Source of the DNA: CALRGE01 sp964360635
Lineage (GTDB): Bacteria; Patescibacteriota; Gracilibacteria; UBA1369; 2-02-FULL-48-14
Direction of reading: 5' to 3'
Assembly (NCBI GenBank): GCA_964360635.1
Contig: CAYHXO010000003.1
Coordinates: forward strand, 1 to 64,000
DNA length: 64,000 nucleotides
The position numbers and the translations under genes are program-made. Position 1 is the first letter of the stretch, and each line of letters begins with the position of its first letter. The notes under the pieces were generated by a model. It made no database searches. It had not been told where the DNA came from and saw only the letters and a program-made list of their open reading frames with translations. Positions 19,219 to 27,119 of this stretch are shown here, piece after piece.

Positions 19219-20262
19219 ATGAAAATTGTAATTTTAGCTGGAGGAGCAGGTACCAGGCTTTGGCCAATGAGCACTGAAACATTACCAAAACAGTTTCAAA
19301 AACTAGTTTCAGACAAAACGATGCTTCAAGAAACACTGGAGAGGGTTTCTTTTCTAGATCCGAAAGATATATATATAAGTACAAATGCAGAATATGTTCA
19401 AACTGTAAGTGAACAAGCTCCAAACATTCCCACTGAAAATATTATCGCAGAGCCAAGCATGCAAGATACAGGCCCTTCAATTGGGCTTGCAGCCGCAATA
19501 ATTTCAAAAGAAGATCCTGAAGCAATTATGGCTGTTGTTTATGCAGATCATTTTGTTAAAGATCGGAATGAATTTGAGAAAAAACTCAAAATCGCAGCTG
19601 AAATCGCAAAAAACGAAAATACACTAAACATAATTGAGGTTAAGGCAAAATTCCCGAATGTGAATCTTGGATACGTAAAAATTGGAAGACTTATTAAAGA
19701 AGTTGATGAAGTTGAAGTCTACGAGTTTAAGGAATTTAAAGAGAAGCCAGATTTTGAAACAGCAAAAAAATTCCTGAGCTCTTACAGTTATCTTTGGAAT
19801 ACCGGTTATTATGTTTGGAAAGCTTCAACAATTTTGGAGGAATATAAAACTCATTTACCAAAAACATACGAGCATTTAATGGCAATCAAAAACGGTGAGG
19901 AAATTCTAGAACACTATCCGGCTTGCGACAAAATCTCCATCGACTTCGGAATCATGGAAAAACTTGATCCAAAAAAAGTTCGCATAATTCCAGCAGATTT
20001 GGGTTGGAGTGATATTGGAACTTGGAAATCTCTACATGAAGAACTTACAGGAGAGGAAACTGAAAACCTAGAGAAAGGAAACGTGCTTGTTATAGATAGC
20101 GAAGGTAGCGTGATTTATAACGAAGGCGAAAATCTAGTTGCAGCATTAGGGCTAAAAAATATGGTGGTTGTAAACGTAAAAGGATACACTCTCATTTGTC
20201 CAATGGATCGCAGTCAAGATTTAAAAAAACTTGTCACTCAAATAAATGGAAAAAAAACTTAA
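19219..20262 (+). CDS. manC: Mannose-1-phosphate guanylyltransferase
   Basis: 347 residues. Makes GDP-mannose from GTP and mannose-1-phosphate. The nucleotidyltransferase signature is LAGGAGTRLWPMSTETLPKQF at the N-terminus, followed by ENIIAEPSMQDTGPSIGLAA, VVYADHFVKD, and the sugar-binding LWNTGYYVWKAS and DFGIMEK with WSDIGTWKSL. It lacks the fused isomerase domain of long ManC; that domain is the separate next gene, with which it overlaps by 17 bases. Confidence 0.92.
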   Translation: MKIVILAGGAGTRLWPMSTETLPKQFQKLVSDKTMLQETLERVSFLDPKDIYISTNAEYVQTVSEQAPNIPTENIIAEPSMQDTGPSIGLAAAIISKEDPEAIMAVVYADHFVKDRNEFEKKLKIAAEIAKNENTLNIIEVKAKFPNVNLGYVKIGRLIKEVDEVEVYEFKEFKEKPDFETAKKFLSSYSYLWNTGYYVWKASTILEEYKTHLPKTYEHLMAIKNGEEILEHYPACDKISIDFGIMEKLDPKKVRIIPADLGWSDIGTWKSLHEELTGEETENLEKGNVLVIDSEGSVIYNEGENLVAALGLKNMVVVNVKGYTLICPMDRSQDLKKLVTQINGKKT

Positions 20263-20635
20263 ACCCTGGGGGCACGAAATCTGGTTCGCAGTTCAACCTG
20301 AATACGTCGGCAAAATTCTACATATAAAGAAAGGCCACCGTTATTCTCTTCAATATCACGAGAAAAAAACTGAAACTCAGTATCTTTTAAGCGGTAAAGT
20401 TAAGTTTTTACTTGGGAAAAAAGAAGACGCTCTTGAAGAGATAATTATGAATCCAGGAGACAAACTCGATATTCTGCCATTCACAATACACCGCGCTGAG
20501 GGGCTTGAAGATTCAGACATTCTTGAAGTTTCGACGAACGATCTAGCTGACGTTGTGAAACTGGCGGATGACTACGGACGAAGTGGTAAAGGGAATAATT
20601 TTGAAAACGATGAGAAGTTGAGCCAAAATTTATAG
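20246..20635 (+). CDS. Cupin-type mannose-6-phosphate isomerase (type II)
   Basis: 129 residues, one cupin domain. KPWGHEIWFA, KILHIKKGHRYSLQYHEKKTE with metal-ligand His residues, and NPGDKLDILPFTIHRAEGLED with the second cupin motif match the C-terminal domain of bifunctional ManC/AlgA enzymes. It would convert fructose-6-phosphate and mannose-6-phosphate, feeding manC through a phosphomannomutase encoded elsewhere. The 17-base overlap with manC looks like a split of the ancestral two-domain gene or its precursor state. Confidence 0.85.
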   Translation: MEKKLKPWGHEIWFAVQPEYVGKILHIKKGHRYSLQYHEKKTETQYLLSGKVKFLLGKKEDALEEIIMNPGDKLDILPFTIHRAEGLEDSDILEVSTNDLADVVKLADDYGRSGKGNNFENDEKLSQNL

Positions 20636-20713
20636 TTTTTGCGTGCGAAGTTGGAGTGGAATACAAGCGCACACTCACCCCATAAATTGTCCAGCTGAAG
20701 TGGCCATTTCAAC

Positions 20714-20742
20714 CTGCAAACTGCTCGAATTTTTGCTATACT
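20714..20742 (+). promoter_or_regulatory. Promoter of the HNH gene
   Basis: CTGCAA (20714-20719), 17-base spacer, TATACT (20737-20742) with extended -10 TG at 20734-20735. It sits 24 bases before the ATG at 20766 and supports that start over an upstream in-frame extension. Confidence 0.5.
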
Positions 20743-20765
20743 TTTCTCGATTTAACCCACCCAAA

Positions 20766-21557
20766 ATGAACGATAAAGAGCTATTGGAGACCGCAGAATT
20801 TTACGGCAAAAAATTATTGCATTGGAGATATAAATTTACCGGTCTACTTGCAGAAATTAACAAACGTAAGTTATACGAGAAGAAAAACTGCAGTTCTATC
20901 TTTGAGTTCGCGGCGAAGTTTGGCGGATTATCTGAAGAACAAGTTAGAAGAGCACTAAATTTAGACAAGAAGTTTGAAGAATTACCAAATCTTCATGCCG
21001 CACTTGTAAACGGCGAAGTTAGTATTAATAAGCTGTTGAGAGTTGCTGCGATTGCAACACTAGAGAATGAAGAAAAACTAGTGAGTGCTGCTAAGATTTT
21101 AAGTAACCGAGCAATTGAAACTTTTGTACGTGATGAAAAAGAGAATGGCTTATTTAAGTCACAAATCGAAGTAAAATCCGTGCACGTGCACATTAGTGAA
21201 GAAGTGAAACTTAGATTAGCTGAACTCCAAGAAAAAGGAATCGACATCAACGAAATCATCAGCGCCGCGCTTAACAAACGTGAGGAAGAGATTGCAGAAG
21301 AGAAAGCCCTTCCAGTACCTCTAGCAAAAAGCAGACCTGTTCCAGCCAAAACAAAGAAATTAAACGAGAAAGAATTTGGCACCAAATGTTCAATCGCAAC
21401 CTGTAAAAAACCATCCGTAGTTATTCATCACACTCAAATATTCGCGCTTTCACACGCTCACGATCCAAACTACCTTGCTCCACTTTGCAAAGAACACCAC
21501 GAAATTGCTCATGCGATTAACTTGAAGGTGAGGGAAAAGCGGTTTAACATTGTCTAA
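20766..21557 (+). CDS. HNH-type nuclease-like protein
   Basis: 263 residues. The C-terminal ~45 residues form an HNH zinc-finger nuclease motif: CSIATCKKP, VVIHHTQIFALSHAHDPNYL, PLCKEHHEIAHA. The rest is mostly helical, with a DUF222-like feel (FEFAAKFGGLSEEQVRRALNL, ELPNLHAALVNGEVSINKLLRVA) and a Pro/Lys linker at ~205-225. Such proteins are frequent in Patescibacteria and often present in several copies, sometimes associated with mobile introns or elements, but no element ends are seen here. I use ATG 20766 because the longer open frame from 20643 runs through the promoter. Confidence 0.7.
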   Translation: MNDKELLETAEFYGKKLLHWRYKFTGLLAEINKRKLYEKKNCSSIFEFAAKFGGLSEEQVRRALNLDKKFEELPNLHAALVNGEVSINKLLRVAAIATLENEEKLVSAAKILSNRAIETFVRDEKENGLFKSQIEVKSVHVHISEEVKLRLAELQEKGIDINEIISAALNKREEEIAEEKALPVPLAKSRPVPAKTKKLNEKEFGTKCSIATCKKPSVVIHHTQIFALSHAHDPNYLAPLCKEHHEIAHAINLKVREKRFNIV

Positions 21558-21577
21558 AAAGGAAATTGGAATAGAAT
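21550..21577 (+). promoter_or_regulatory. Promoter of the small lipoprotein
   Basis: TTGTCT (21550-21555, overlapping the HNH stop), 16-base spacer, TAGAAT (21572-21577). The predicted leader is about 18 bases, like other promoters here. Confidence 0.4.
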
Positions 21578-21601
21578 TAGCACTTCTAATAAATTTACAT
21601 C

Positions 21602-21988
21602 ATGAATTTTCGTAACACGATTCTAGCGGGAAGTTTAGCAGGTCTAGTTGGCTGTGCCGAATCATCATCTCAAGACGGTGGCACGAAACAAGCAATCGAA
21701 TCTCAAGAAAAAATAACACAAACAAAAGCACTAAAAATGTTAGAATCTGAAAGCATTTCTGGAGAAGCTCACACTTATCCTTCAACAGGTGATGAAGTGG
21801 TATTTCTTGATACAAATTCATTTGTTGGCCAAGGCACTTACCTCCCAATGGAATACGAAGGCGATCAATCTGAATATAAAGGAGTGATGGCATTCAGGCC
21901 ATACGGGGTTTCAGGTATTGCAAATGGTCCTGACTGCCTAATTATTGACGGCGATCCGAAAACAGCACCTCTTATTAGAGGATGTTAG
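21602..21988 (+). CDS. Small lipoprotein of unknown function
   Basis: 128 residues. The signal ends in the lipobox LVGC (Cys18), followed by a Ser/Gly-rich spacer (AESSSQDGGTKQ), so the mature protein should carry a lipid anchor on the outer face of the membrane. The remaining ~90 residues match nothing I know; two late Cys (GPDCLIIDG and the terminal RGC) could form a disulfide. An Lgt-like gene occurs at 51320. Confidence 0.65.
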   Translation: MNFRNTILAGSLAGLVGCAESSSQDGGTKQAIESQEKITQTKALKMLESESISGEAHTYPSTGDEVVFLDTNSFVGQGTYLPMEYEGDQSEYKGVMAFRPYGVSGIANGPDCLIIDGDPKTAPLIRGC

Positions 21989-22016
21989 TTAGGAGCTATC
22001 CACAGCACATTTTTTT

Positions 22017-22086
22017 AAGTCTGGAAAGCGGACTGGTACAGCTAAACTTGTATTCGATAGATTTGATCGTATAATTTGCCAGACTT
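22017..22086. repeat. Inverted repeat around the secDF promoter
   Basis: AAGTCTGG (22017-22024) and CCAGACTT (22079-22086) form a perfect 8-base inverted repeat separated by 54 bases, with the promoter between them. It may be an operator pair or chance. Confidence 0.35.
22048..22075 (+). promoter_or_regulatory. Promoter of secDF
   Basis: TTGTAT (22048-22053), 16-base spacer, TATAAT (22070-22075). The start would be near 22082, about 29 bases before the ATG. Confidence 0.65.
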
Positions 22087-22110
22087 ATCTCTACACCTAG
22101 CCAAAAAACA

Positions 22111-25100
22111 ATGAATCACCTCAAAAAAGTTCTGTCAGGTCAAGTTCTAGTAATTTTACTTCTATCAGGTCTATTAGGATATGCCGATTATAAAACAGAT
22201 CTTAGTTTGGGTCTTGATCTTAAAGGCGGAACACAACTCGATTACAAAATTGATTTAGCAAAAGTTGAAGAAGCAGACAGAGATCAGTTAGTTGAAGGTG
22301 TTAAAGAAGTAATTAGAAGACGTGTTGACGGGCTTGGAGTAGCAGAACCAAATATTTATATATCAAATATTGCAGATGAATATCATGTGGTTGTGGAATT
22401 AGCGGGAATTTCAAATATTGAAGAAGCAAAAGCAGTTGTTGGAAAAACAATTCAGCTTGAGTTTAAAGAGGAAAATCCAAATCCGAATGATGAGGAAAAA
22501 TTAAAATGGGCTAAGGACTTAGCTAAAACTTTTTATGGCAAATTAAGCGCCGGTGGAGATTTCAAAACACTTGGTGATGCTGAACAATCAGCTAACTCAG
22601 GTCAAGTTTACTCTTTCACACAGAAAGCAGCTGAGCTAAGCAAACTTTCTAAAGAAATGCAGGAAGCAGTAAAAGGCAAAGCTAAAGGTACAGTTCTAGC
22701 TCCTTTCGAAATTAAAGATGGATTAACTGCCGACGATCAAGGAAACATCATTGATCTAAACGGTGTTGCTGTAGTTCAGATTGTTGATGTAACAACTGAG
22801 AATAAAGATGTGACTGAAGATATTAAAGTTAGCGCTCGTCATATTCTTGTTTCATTTGTTGGTGGAGAAAGAAGTTCTGCTACAAGAACAAAAGAAGAAG
22901 CAATGACAAGAATTAAAGAAGTACAAACAAAAATTCAGGGCGGTCAAAAAATGTCAGATTTATCAAAAGATTATTCTGATGATCAAGGAAGTTTCGACAA
23001 AGGAGGCGATCTTGGAGAATTTGGAACTGGCGTGATGACTAAAGTTTTCGAAGATGCGGCCTTTGCACTTTCTGAAGGTGGCATTTCAGAGATTATTGAA
23101 ACTCCATTCGGTTACCACATAATTGAAGTTTACAAAAAAACAGGTGGAATCACTACTAAGGAAGATGTTCAATCTTACACTCTAAATAAAATTGTTTACC
23201 TAACAGCACCTGATGAATGGAAAACAACAGCACTTACAGGTGAACATTTCAAACGAGCTGATGTTGCATTCAATCAAGCATATCAACCATATGTATCAAT
23301 TGAATTCAATGAAGAAGGTGGAAAATTATTTGAAGAATTGACTGCTGCAAATGTTGGGAAAAGAATTGCAATTTTCGTTGGAGGAACATTGATTTCCGCT
23401 CCAAATGTTCAAGATAAAATCTCAGGAGGAAGCGCTCAAATAACAGGAAATTTCACACTTGATGAAGCACAAAACCTAGCTCGAGATTTAAACACAGGAG
23501 CAATTCCGGCTCCAATAGCATTGTCAGGTCAGTATACAATCAGCGCAACCCTTGGTAGCGAAGCACTAACTCAGAGCGTCAAAGCAGGCTTCATTGGTGT
23601 GGCAGTTTTGGCACTATTCATGCTTCTTTACTACCGTGTTCCAGGATTAATTGCCAACATTGCTCTCATCATATATTCACTCATTTTATTGTTCATAATA
23701 AAGACAGCAATTCCAACAGCAATTGCAATTTTAATCGCTCTTGGAATATTCGTTTATCTTGTTCATTTAATTTTAAAGAGTACAGATTCAGGTGGTGAAA
23801 AATTCATTTCATTCGTTATTTCTTGTTTTGTATTATTCTTTTTGACTTTCGTTTTATCAACAAAAATTACTCTAACACTTGCTGGTATTGCAGGTGTAAT
23901 TCTTTCTATCGGTATGGCTGTTGATGCCAACATCTTGATTTTCGAAAGAATTAAAGAAGAGTTAAAAGCAGGAAAGAGCCTTCACGCAGCAATTGAAGAA
24001 GGATTCACAAGAGCATGGGATTCAATTCGTGACTCAAACTTCTCATCACTCATTACTTGTACAATTTTATTCTATTTTGGATCATCAATTATCAGAGGTT
24101 TTGCACTTAACTTGGCACTTGGTATTTTGATCTCAATGTTCAGTGCAATCATGCTAACAAGAACATTCCTACTTTTCACAGCAGAGACACCACTAGCAAA
24201 GAATTTATGGCTATGGGGAAAAGCTAAAAAAGAAAGTACAAAACATTTCGAATTCGTTAAGTATAAGAACTTCTGGCTTGGTCTCTCAGGTTCAGCTGTT
24301 CTTGTCTCTTTCCTTTTATTAGGAATATTCGGATTAAAACTTGGTCTAGATTTTACTGGTGGAACAATGCTTGAACTGAAATTAGCTGGAACGCCTACTT
24401 CAGAAGAAGTGAAATCAACAATTGAAGAAGTTGGAGATTTTGGAGAAGAACAAATTGTATCAACAAGTGAAGGAACATTCTTAGTAAGAATGAAACTACT
24501 TAGCGAAGAAGAACATGCTAAAATCCTTGAAAAACTTAAAGAGAAATTCACAACTGTAGAAGAACTTAGATTCACAACTGTAGGCCCTGTAATTGGTGAA
24601 ACTCTAAAAAACAAAGCACTGATTGCTTTGATTCTTACATCATTAATGATTGTCCTATACATATCATTCGCATTCAGAAAAATTCCACGTGAACTTTCAC
24701 CTTGGAAATTCGGTCTTGCAGCAATCGTGGCTTTAATACACGACGTAGCAATTGTAATGGGAGTATTTGTACTATTAGGAAAATACATGGGAGTTGAAGT
24801 TGATGCGCTCTTCATTACTGCACTTCTAACAGTAATGGGATTCTCTGTTCACGATACAATCGTAGTTTTCGACAGACTTCGTGAAAATTTGCGTTTCAGA
24901 AAAGACGGAGAACAATTAGGAGAAACTGTTGATCACGCCCTTAATCAAACAATGGCAAGATCAATCAATACTTCCCTTTCAGTTTTAATAACTACTGTTG
25001 CACTTCTACTTTTTGGGGCTTTAAGTCTAAAGATGTTCATCTTGGCTTTAACAATTGGTATTTCAGTTGGAACATACTCTTCAATCTTCGTTGCAAGCTT

Positions 25101-25131
25101 CCTGCTTGTATCTTGGAACAAGAGAAAGTAG
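22111..25131 (+). CDS. secDF: SecD-SecF fusion with an inserted parvulin prolyl isomerase domain
   Basis: 1006 residues. SecDF uses the proton gradient to help pull exported proteins across the membrane. The SecD part starts with a membrane helix and LSLGLDLKGGTQLDYKI; the first periplasmic domain follows. Residues ~241-343 are a complete PpiC/parvulin domain (SARHILVSF, LSKDYSDDQGSFDKGGDLGEF, FEDAAFALSEGGISEIIETP, FGYHIIEVYKK). SecD then resumes (YVSIEFNEEGGKLFEELT, FTLDEAQNLARDLNTGAIPAP) with its membrane block and ERIKEELKAGKS. SecF begins near residue 725 (FWLGLSGSAVL, LGLDFTGGTMLEL, TTVGPVIGETL, TVMGFSVHDTIVVFDRLREN). Fusion of SecD and SecF is common; the embedded isomerase is unusual and suggests folding help for proline-rich exported proteins as they emerge. 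Confidence 0.93.
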   Translation: MNHLKKVLSGQVLVILLLSGLLGYADYKTDLSLGLDLKGGTQLDYKIDLAKVEEADRDQLVEGVKEVIRRRVDGLGVAEPNIYISNIADEYHVVVELAGISNIEEAKAVVGKTIQLEFKEENPNPNDEEKLKWAKDLAKTFYGKLSAGGDFKTLGDAEQSANSGQVYSFTQKAAELSKLSKEMQEAVKGKAKGTVLAPFEIKDGLTADDQGNIIDLNGVAVVQIVDVTTENKDVTEDIKVSARHILVSFVGGERSSATRTKEEAMTRIKEVQTKIQGGQKMSDLSKDYSDDQGSFDKGGDLGEFGTGVMTKVFEDAAFALSEGGISEIIETPFGYHIIEVYKKTGGITTKEDVQSYTLNKIVYLTAPDEWKTTALTGEHFKRADVAFNQAYQPYVSIEFNEEGGKLFEELTAANVGKRIAIFVGGTLISAPNVQDKISGGSAQITGNFTLDEAQNLARDLNTGAIPAPIALSGQYTISATLGSEALTQSVKAGFIGVAVLALFMLLYYRVPGLIANIALIIYSLILLFIIKTAIPTAIAILIALGIFVYLVHLILKSTDSGGEKFISFVISCFVLFFLTFVLSTKITLTLAGIAGVILSIGMAVDANILIFERIKEELKAGKSLHAAIEEGFTRAWDSIRDSNFSSLITCTILFYFGSSIIRGFALNLALGILISMFSAIMLTRTFLLFTAETPLAKNLWLWGKAKKESTKHFEFVKYKNFWLGLSGSAVLVSFLLLGIFGLKLGLDFTGGTMLELKLAGTPTSEEVKSTIEEVGDFGEEQIVSTSEGTFLVRMKLLSEEEHAKILEKLKEKFTTVEELRFTTVGPVIGETLKNKALIALILTSLMIVLYISFAFRKIPRELSPWKFGLAAIVALIHDVAIVMGVFVLLGKYMGVEVDALFITALLTVMGFSVHDTIVVFDRLRENLRFRKDGEQLGETVDHALNQTMARSINTSLSVLITTVALLLFGALSLKMFILALTIGISVGTYSSIFVASFLLVSWNKRK

Positions 25132-25143
25132 AATCAGCCAGCT

Positions 25144-25220
25144 GCACCCGTAGCTCAACTGGATAGAGCACTGGTCTTCGGAACCAGGGGTTGGGGGTTC
25201 GAACCCCTCCGGGTGCACCA
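25144..25220 (+). tRNA. tRNA-Arg (anticodon UCG)
   Basis: A full cloverleaf of 77 bases. The acceptor stem GCACCCG pairs with CGGGTGC. The D arm is GCTCAACTGGATAGAGC. The anticodon stem CTGGT/ACCAG encloses CTTCGGA, giving anticodon TCG, which reads CGA as Arg. The T arm contains GGTTCGAACCC. The CCA end is encoded. It lies 12 bases after secDF. Confidence 0.96.
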
Positions 25221-25248
25221 TTAGCCGACTTGTCGGCCAATTTGGTTC

Positions 25249-25295
25249 GGCGAATAGGAAGCGCATGCGCTCCATTCGCCTGTTTGGGTTTTATT
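25249..25295 (+). terminator. Terminator-like hairpin after the tRNA
   Basis: GGCGAAT (25249-25255) pairs with ATTCGCC (25274-25280) around the self-complementary GCGCATGCGC, followed by TGTTTGGGTTTTATT. A smaller hairpin, GCCGAC-TT-GTCGGC (25224-25237), precedes it directly after the CCA end. Together they probably end the tRNA transcript. Confidence 0.65.
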
Positions 25296-25303
25296 AAAAA
25301 CAC

Positions 25304-25849
25304 TCAATCTCTTTTATCTTCTATTTTATCTTTGGCAAACTCATTTCGGACTATTAAATCCACAGAGATTTTAGATCCATCTGGTATCGGTCTATCGGGT
25401 CTATAAACAAGAATACTTAAATCAATTTTTTCTAAATTTAAACCCACTGATTTTGCAGTTCTCTCTAGAAATTTATTATTAGCATTACGATATCTTTCAT
25501 GAACTTTGATATCTTCATCATCACAGTTACCTGTTGCCGTTAATAAAATCAGGCATTTTTTTCTACCCCTCACACGCTCTTGCCTATCAACCGCCTCCTT
25601 AAGATGTTTATCTATTCGAGATAAAGAACTTAGACTAACAAAAGGTATGCCATTCATGGTACAAGCCTGACATATCGCACCTGAAAGAGTAGTTTTTCCC
25701 ACACTAATATCGTCACTAGCAGGCCCTTCTACTGAAGCAACTACATAATCCTGTGAAAGCATTAAATCAGCGATTCTTTTTACTGTTTCTTGAACTCCCT
25801 CATTAAAAGTATATTCAGTGTATTCAATTGGTTCTCTTTCATCTAACAT
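25304..25849 (-). CDS. P-loop NTPase of unknown function
   Basis: 181 residues. A probable Walker A is at ~43-57, VEGPASDDISVGKTTLS, in which the Gly-to-GKTT distance is longer than the usual GxxxxGKT. The surrounding strands (YVVASVEGP, KCLILLTATGN) suggest a kinase-like or uridine-kinase-like P-loop fold. The C-terminal part (SILVYRPDRPIPDG, KISVDLIVRNE) is not recognised. It is the last gene of a minus-strand run and lies 22 bases after the NADH dehydrogenase. No function can be named. Confidence 0.55.
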   Translation of the reverse strand: MLDEREPIEYTEYTFNEGVQETVKRIADLMLSQDYVVASVEGPASDDISVGKTTLSGAICQACTMNGIPFVSLSSLSRIDKHLKEAVDRQERVRGRKKCLILLTATGNCDDEDIKVHERYRNANNKFLERTAKSVGLNLEKIDLSILVYRPDRPIPDGSKISVDLIVRNEFAKDKIEDKRD

Positions 25850-25871
25850 AAATCCAAAATTAATTTATCCG

Positions 25872-27119
25872 CTAATCATTCTCCACAAAAACCCTATTTC
25901 CATGCATCCACTTTTTGAATGCCTTCCATGGTGGAAGAATTTGCATGCAATATCTCAAATCAGTTAACCTGCGTACAAGCCAGCACCAGAAACCTGAAAA
26001 AACATGTTCTTTATACTTGATAATACCAAATTTTCCTGCAATTGGAATAATGAAAACCGGGTCAGCCGGAATATATGCAGTCATCGCATGACCAGTCAAA
26101 TCTGCAGAAATATTCTTTGCAACTATTTTTGCCTCCTCAAAAGCAAACTGAGCCATCATTAAAACTCGCTCTTCTTTCTGATTTTTCACAAAAGCTGAAT
26201 CACCACATGCGAAAATATTTTTATATTTATCATTTTGCAAGAAATGATTCACCATAATTGCACCAGCACTCTTTTCATCACCAAAACAATTTGAAACAAC
26301 TGAGTTAACTTTCACACCACCTGTCCAAAGCAATAAATCTGACTTGATTGTATTTACCTGGCCTTCCTTAGTTTTCAACTCAATTTCATTCGCAGAAACT
26401 TTGCTAATATAAGAGCCAAAAAGTACATCAACTCCATGTGCCTTAAGCCTATTTAAAGCAATCATGGAGACTTCCCTGCCAAGACCAATAAGTTCATTAC
26501 CACCTTGAATAATTCTAATTTTCACATGATCTCGTGGATACTTATATTTCTTACATAAAAAGTTAACATAAGAAGAAAGTTCTGCAGAAAATTCAACTCC
26601 TGTTGGACCACCGCCACCGACATTAATATCAATTTCAGGTTTTTTCCCAACTTTCCAAAGTTCCTTGAAGAAAGTATCTAAATGACAGTTTATTGCGATG
26701 GCATCATTGATACTTTTTACTGGATAAGAAAATTGTTCAAGGCCAGGGATATTGTATGTATTACTCGAAGAGCCAAGACAAATCGCAAGATAGTCGTAGC
26801 TGATTTTACCTGCATTTTTCAATTCAACAGAATTAGATTCAGGTGAAATTCTCAAAACTTCATCCCTCAAAACCTCTACATTCGATCCAAAAATACTTGC
26901 AATCGGCGTAACCACTGTTTCACGCAATTCAACTAAACATTCCTCAGTGATTTTTTGATGAGGTGAGCTCGCAATTTCATATAAATCTGGCGTATATAAA
27001 TGACCTTTATTTTTATCCACCAAAGTAATCCGGCAGTCAGCTGGCATTCGACGGCTCAAATCTTTTGCAACTCTAATACCGGCAAACCCGCCTCCTAAAA
27101 TTAATATTTTTTTTACCAT
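25872..27119 (-). CDS. ndh: Type II NADH dehydrogenase (NDH-2)
   Basis: 415 residues. Oxidises NADH at the membrane without pumping protons. The FAD-binding GxGxxG is KILILGGGFAGIRVAKDL at the N-terminus; the NADH-binding site is INVGGGGPTGVEFSAEL at ~165-182; a second flavin motif is IFACGDSAFV. The C-terminus (GIIKYKEHVFSGFWCWLVRRLTDLRYCMQ) is the amphipathic membrane-contact region of NDH-2. The start overlaps the end of the phosphoketolase gene by 7 bases. In a fermentative cell it could reoxidise NADH to an electron sink not visible here. Confidence 0.85.
   Translation of the reverse strand: MVKKILILGGGFAGIRVAKDLSRRMPADCRITLVDKNKGHLYTPDLYEIASSPHQKITEECLVELRETVVTPIASIFGSNVEVLRDEVLRISPESNSVELKNAGKISYDYLAICLGSSSNTYNIPGLEQFSYPVKSINDAIAINCHLDTFFKELWKVGKKPEIDINVGGGGPTGVEFSAELSSYVNFLCKKYKYPRDHVKIRIIQGGNELIGLGREVSMIALNRLKAHGVDVLFGSYISKVSANEIELKTKEGQVNTIKSDLLLWTGGVKVNSVVSNCFGDEKSAGAIMVNHFLQNDKYKNIFACGDSAFVKNQKEERVLMMAQFAFEEAKIVAKNISADLTGHAMTAYIPADPVFIIPIAGKFGIIKYKEHVFSGFWCWLVRRLTDLRYCMQILPPWKAFKKWMHGNRVFVEND

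Noticed and set aside
20636..20690. Terminator after the cupin gene
   Set aside because: GTGCG and CGCAC can pair, but the loop is about 20 bases and no T-run follows.
20643..20765. N-terminal extension of the HNH protein
   Set aside because: The stretch contains the promoter, has no family-like sequence, and a good ATG follows at 20766.
25081..25303. Minus-strand frames over the tRNA (VHPEGFEPPTPGSEDQCSIQLSYGC)
   Set aside because: This is the well-known false protein made by reading the antisense of a tRNA gene; the cloverleaf on the plus strand explains it.
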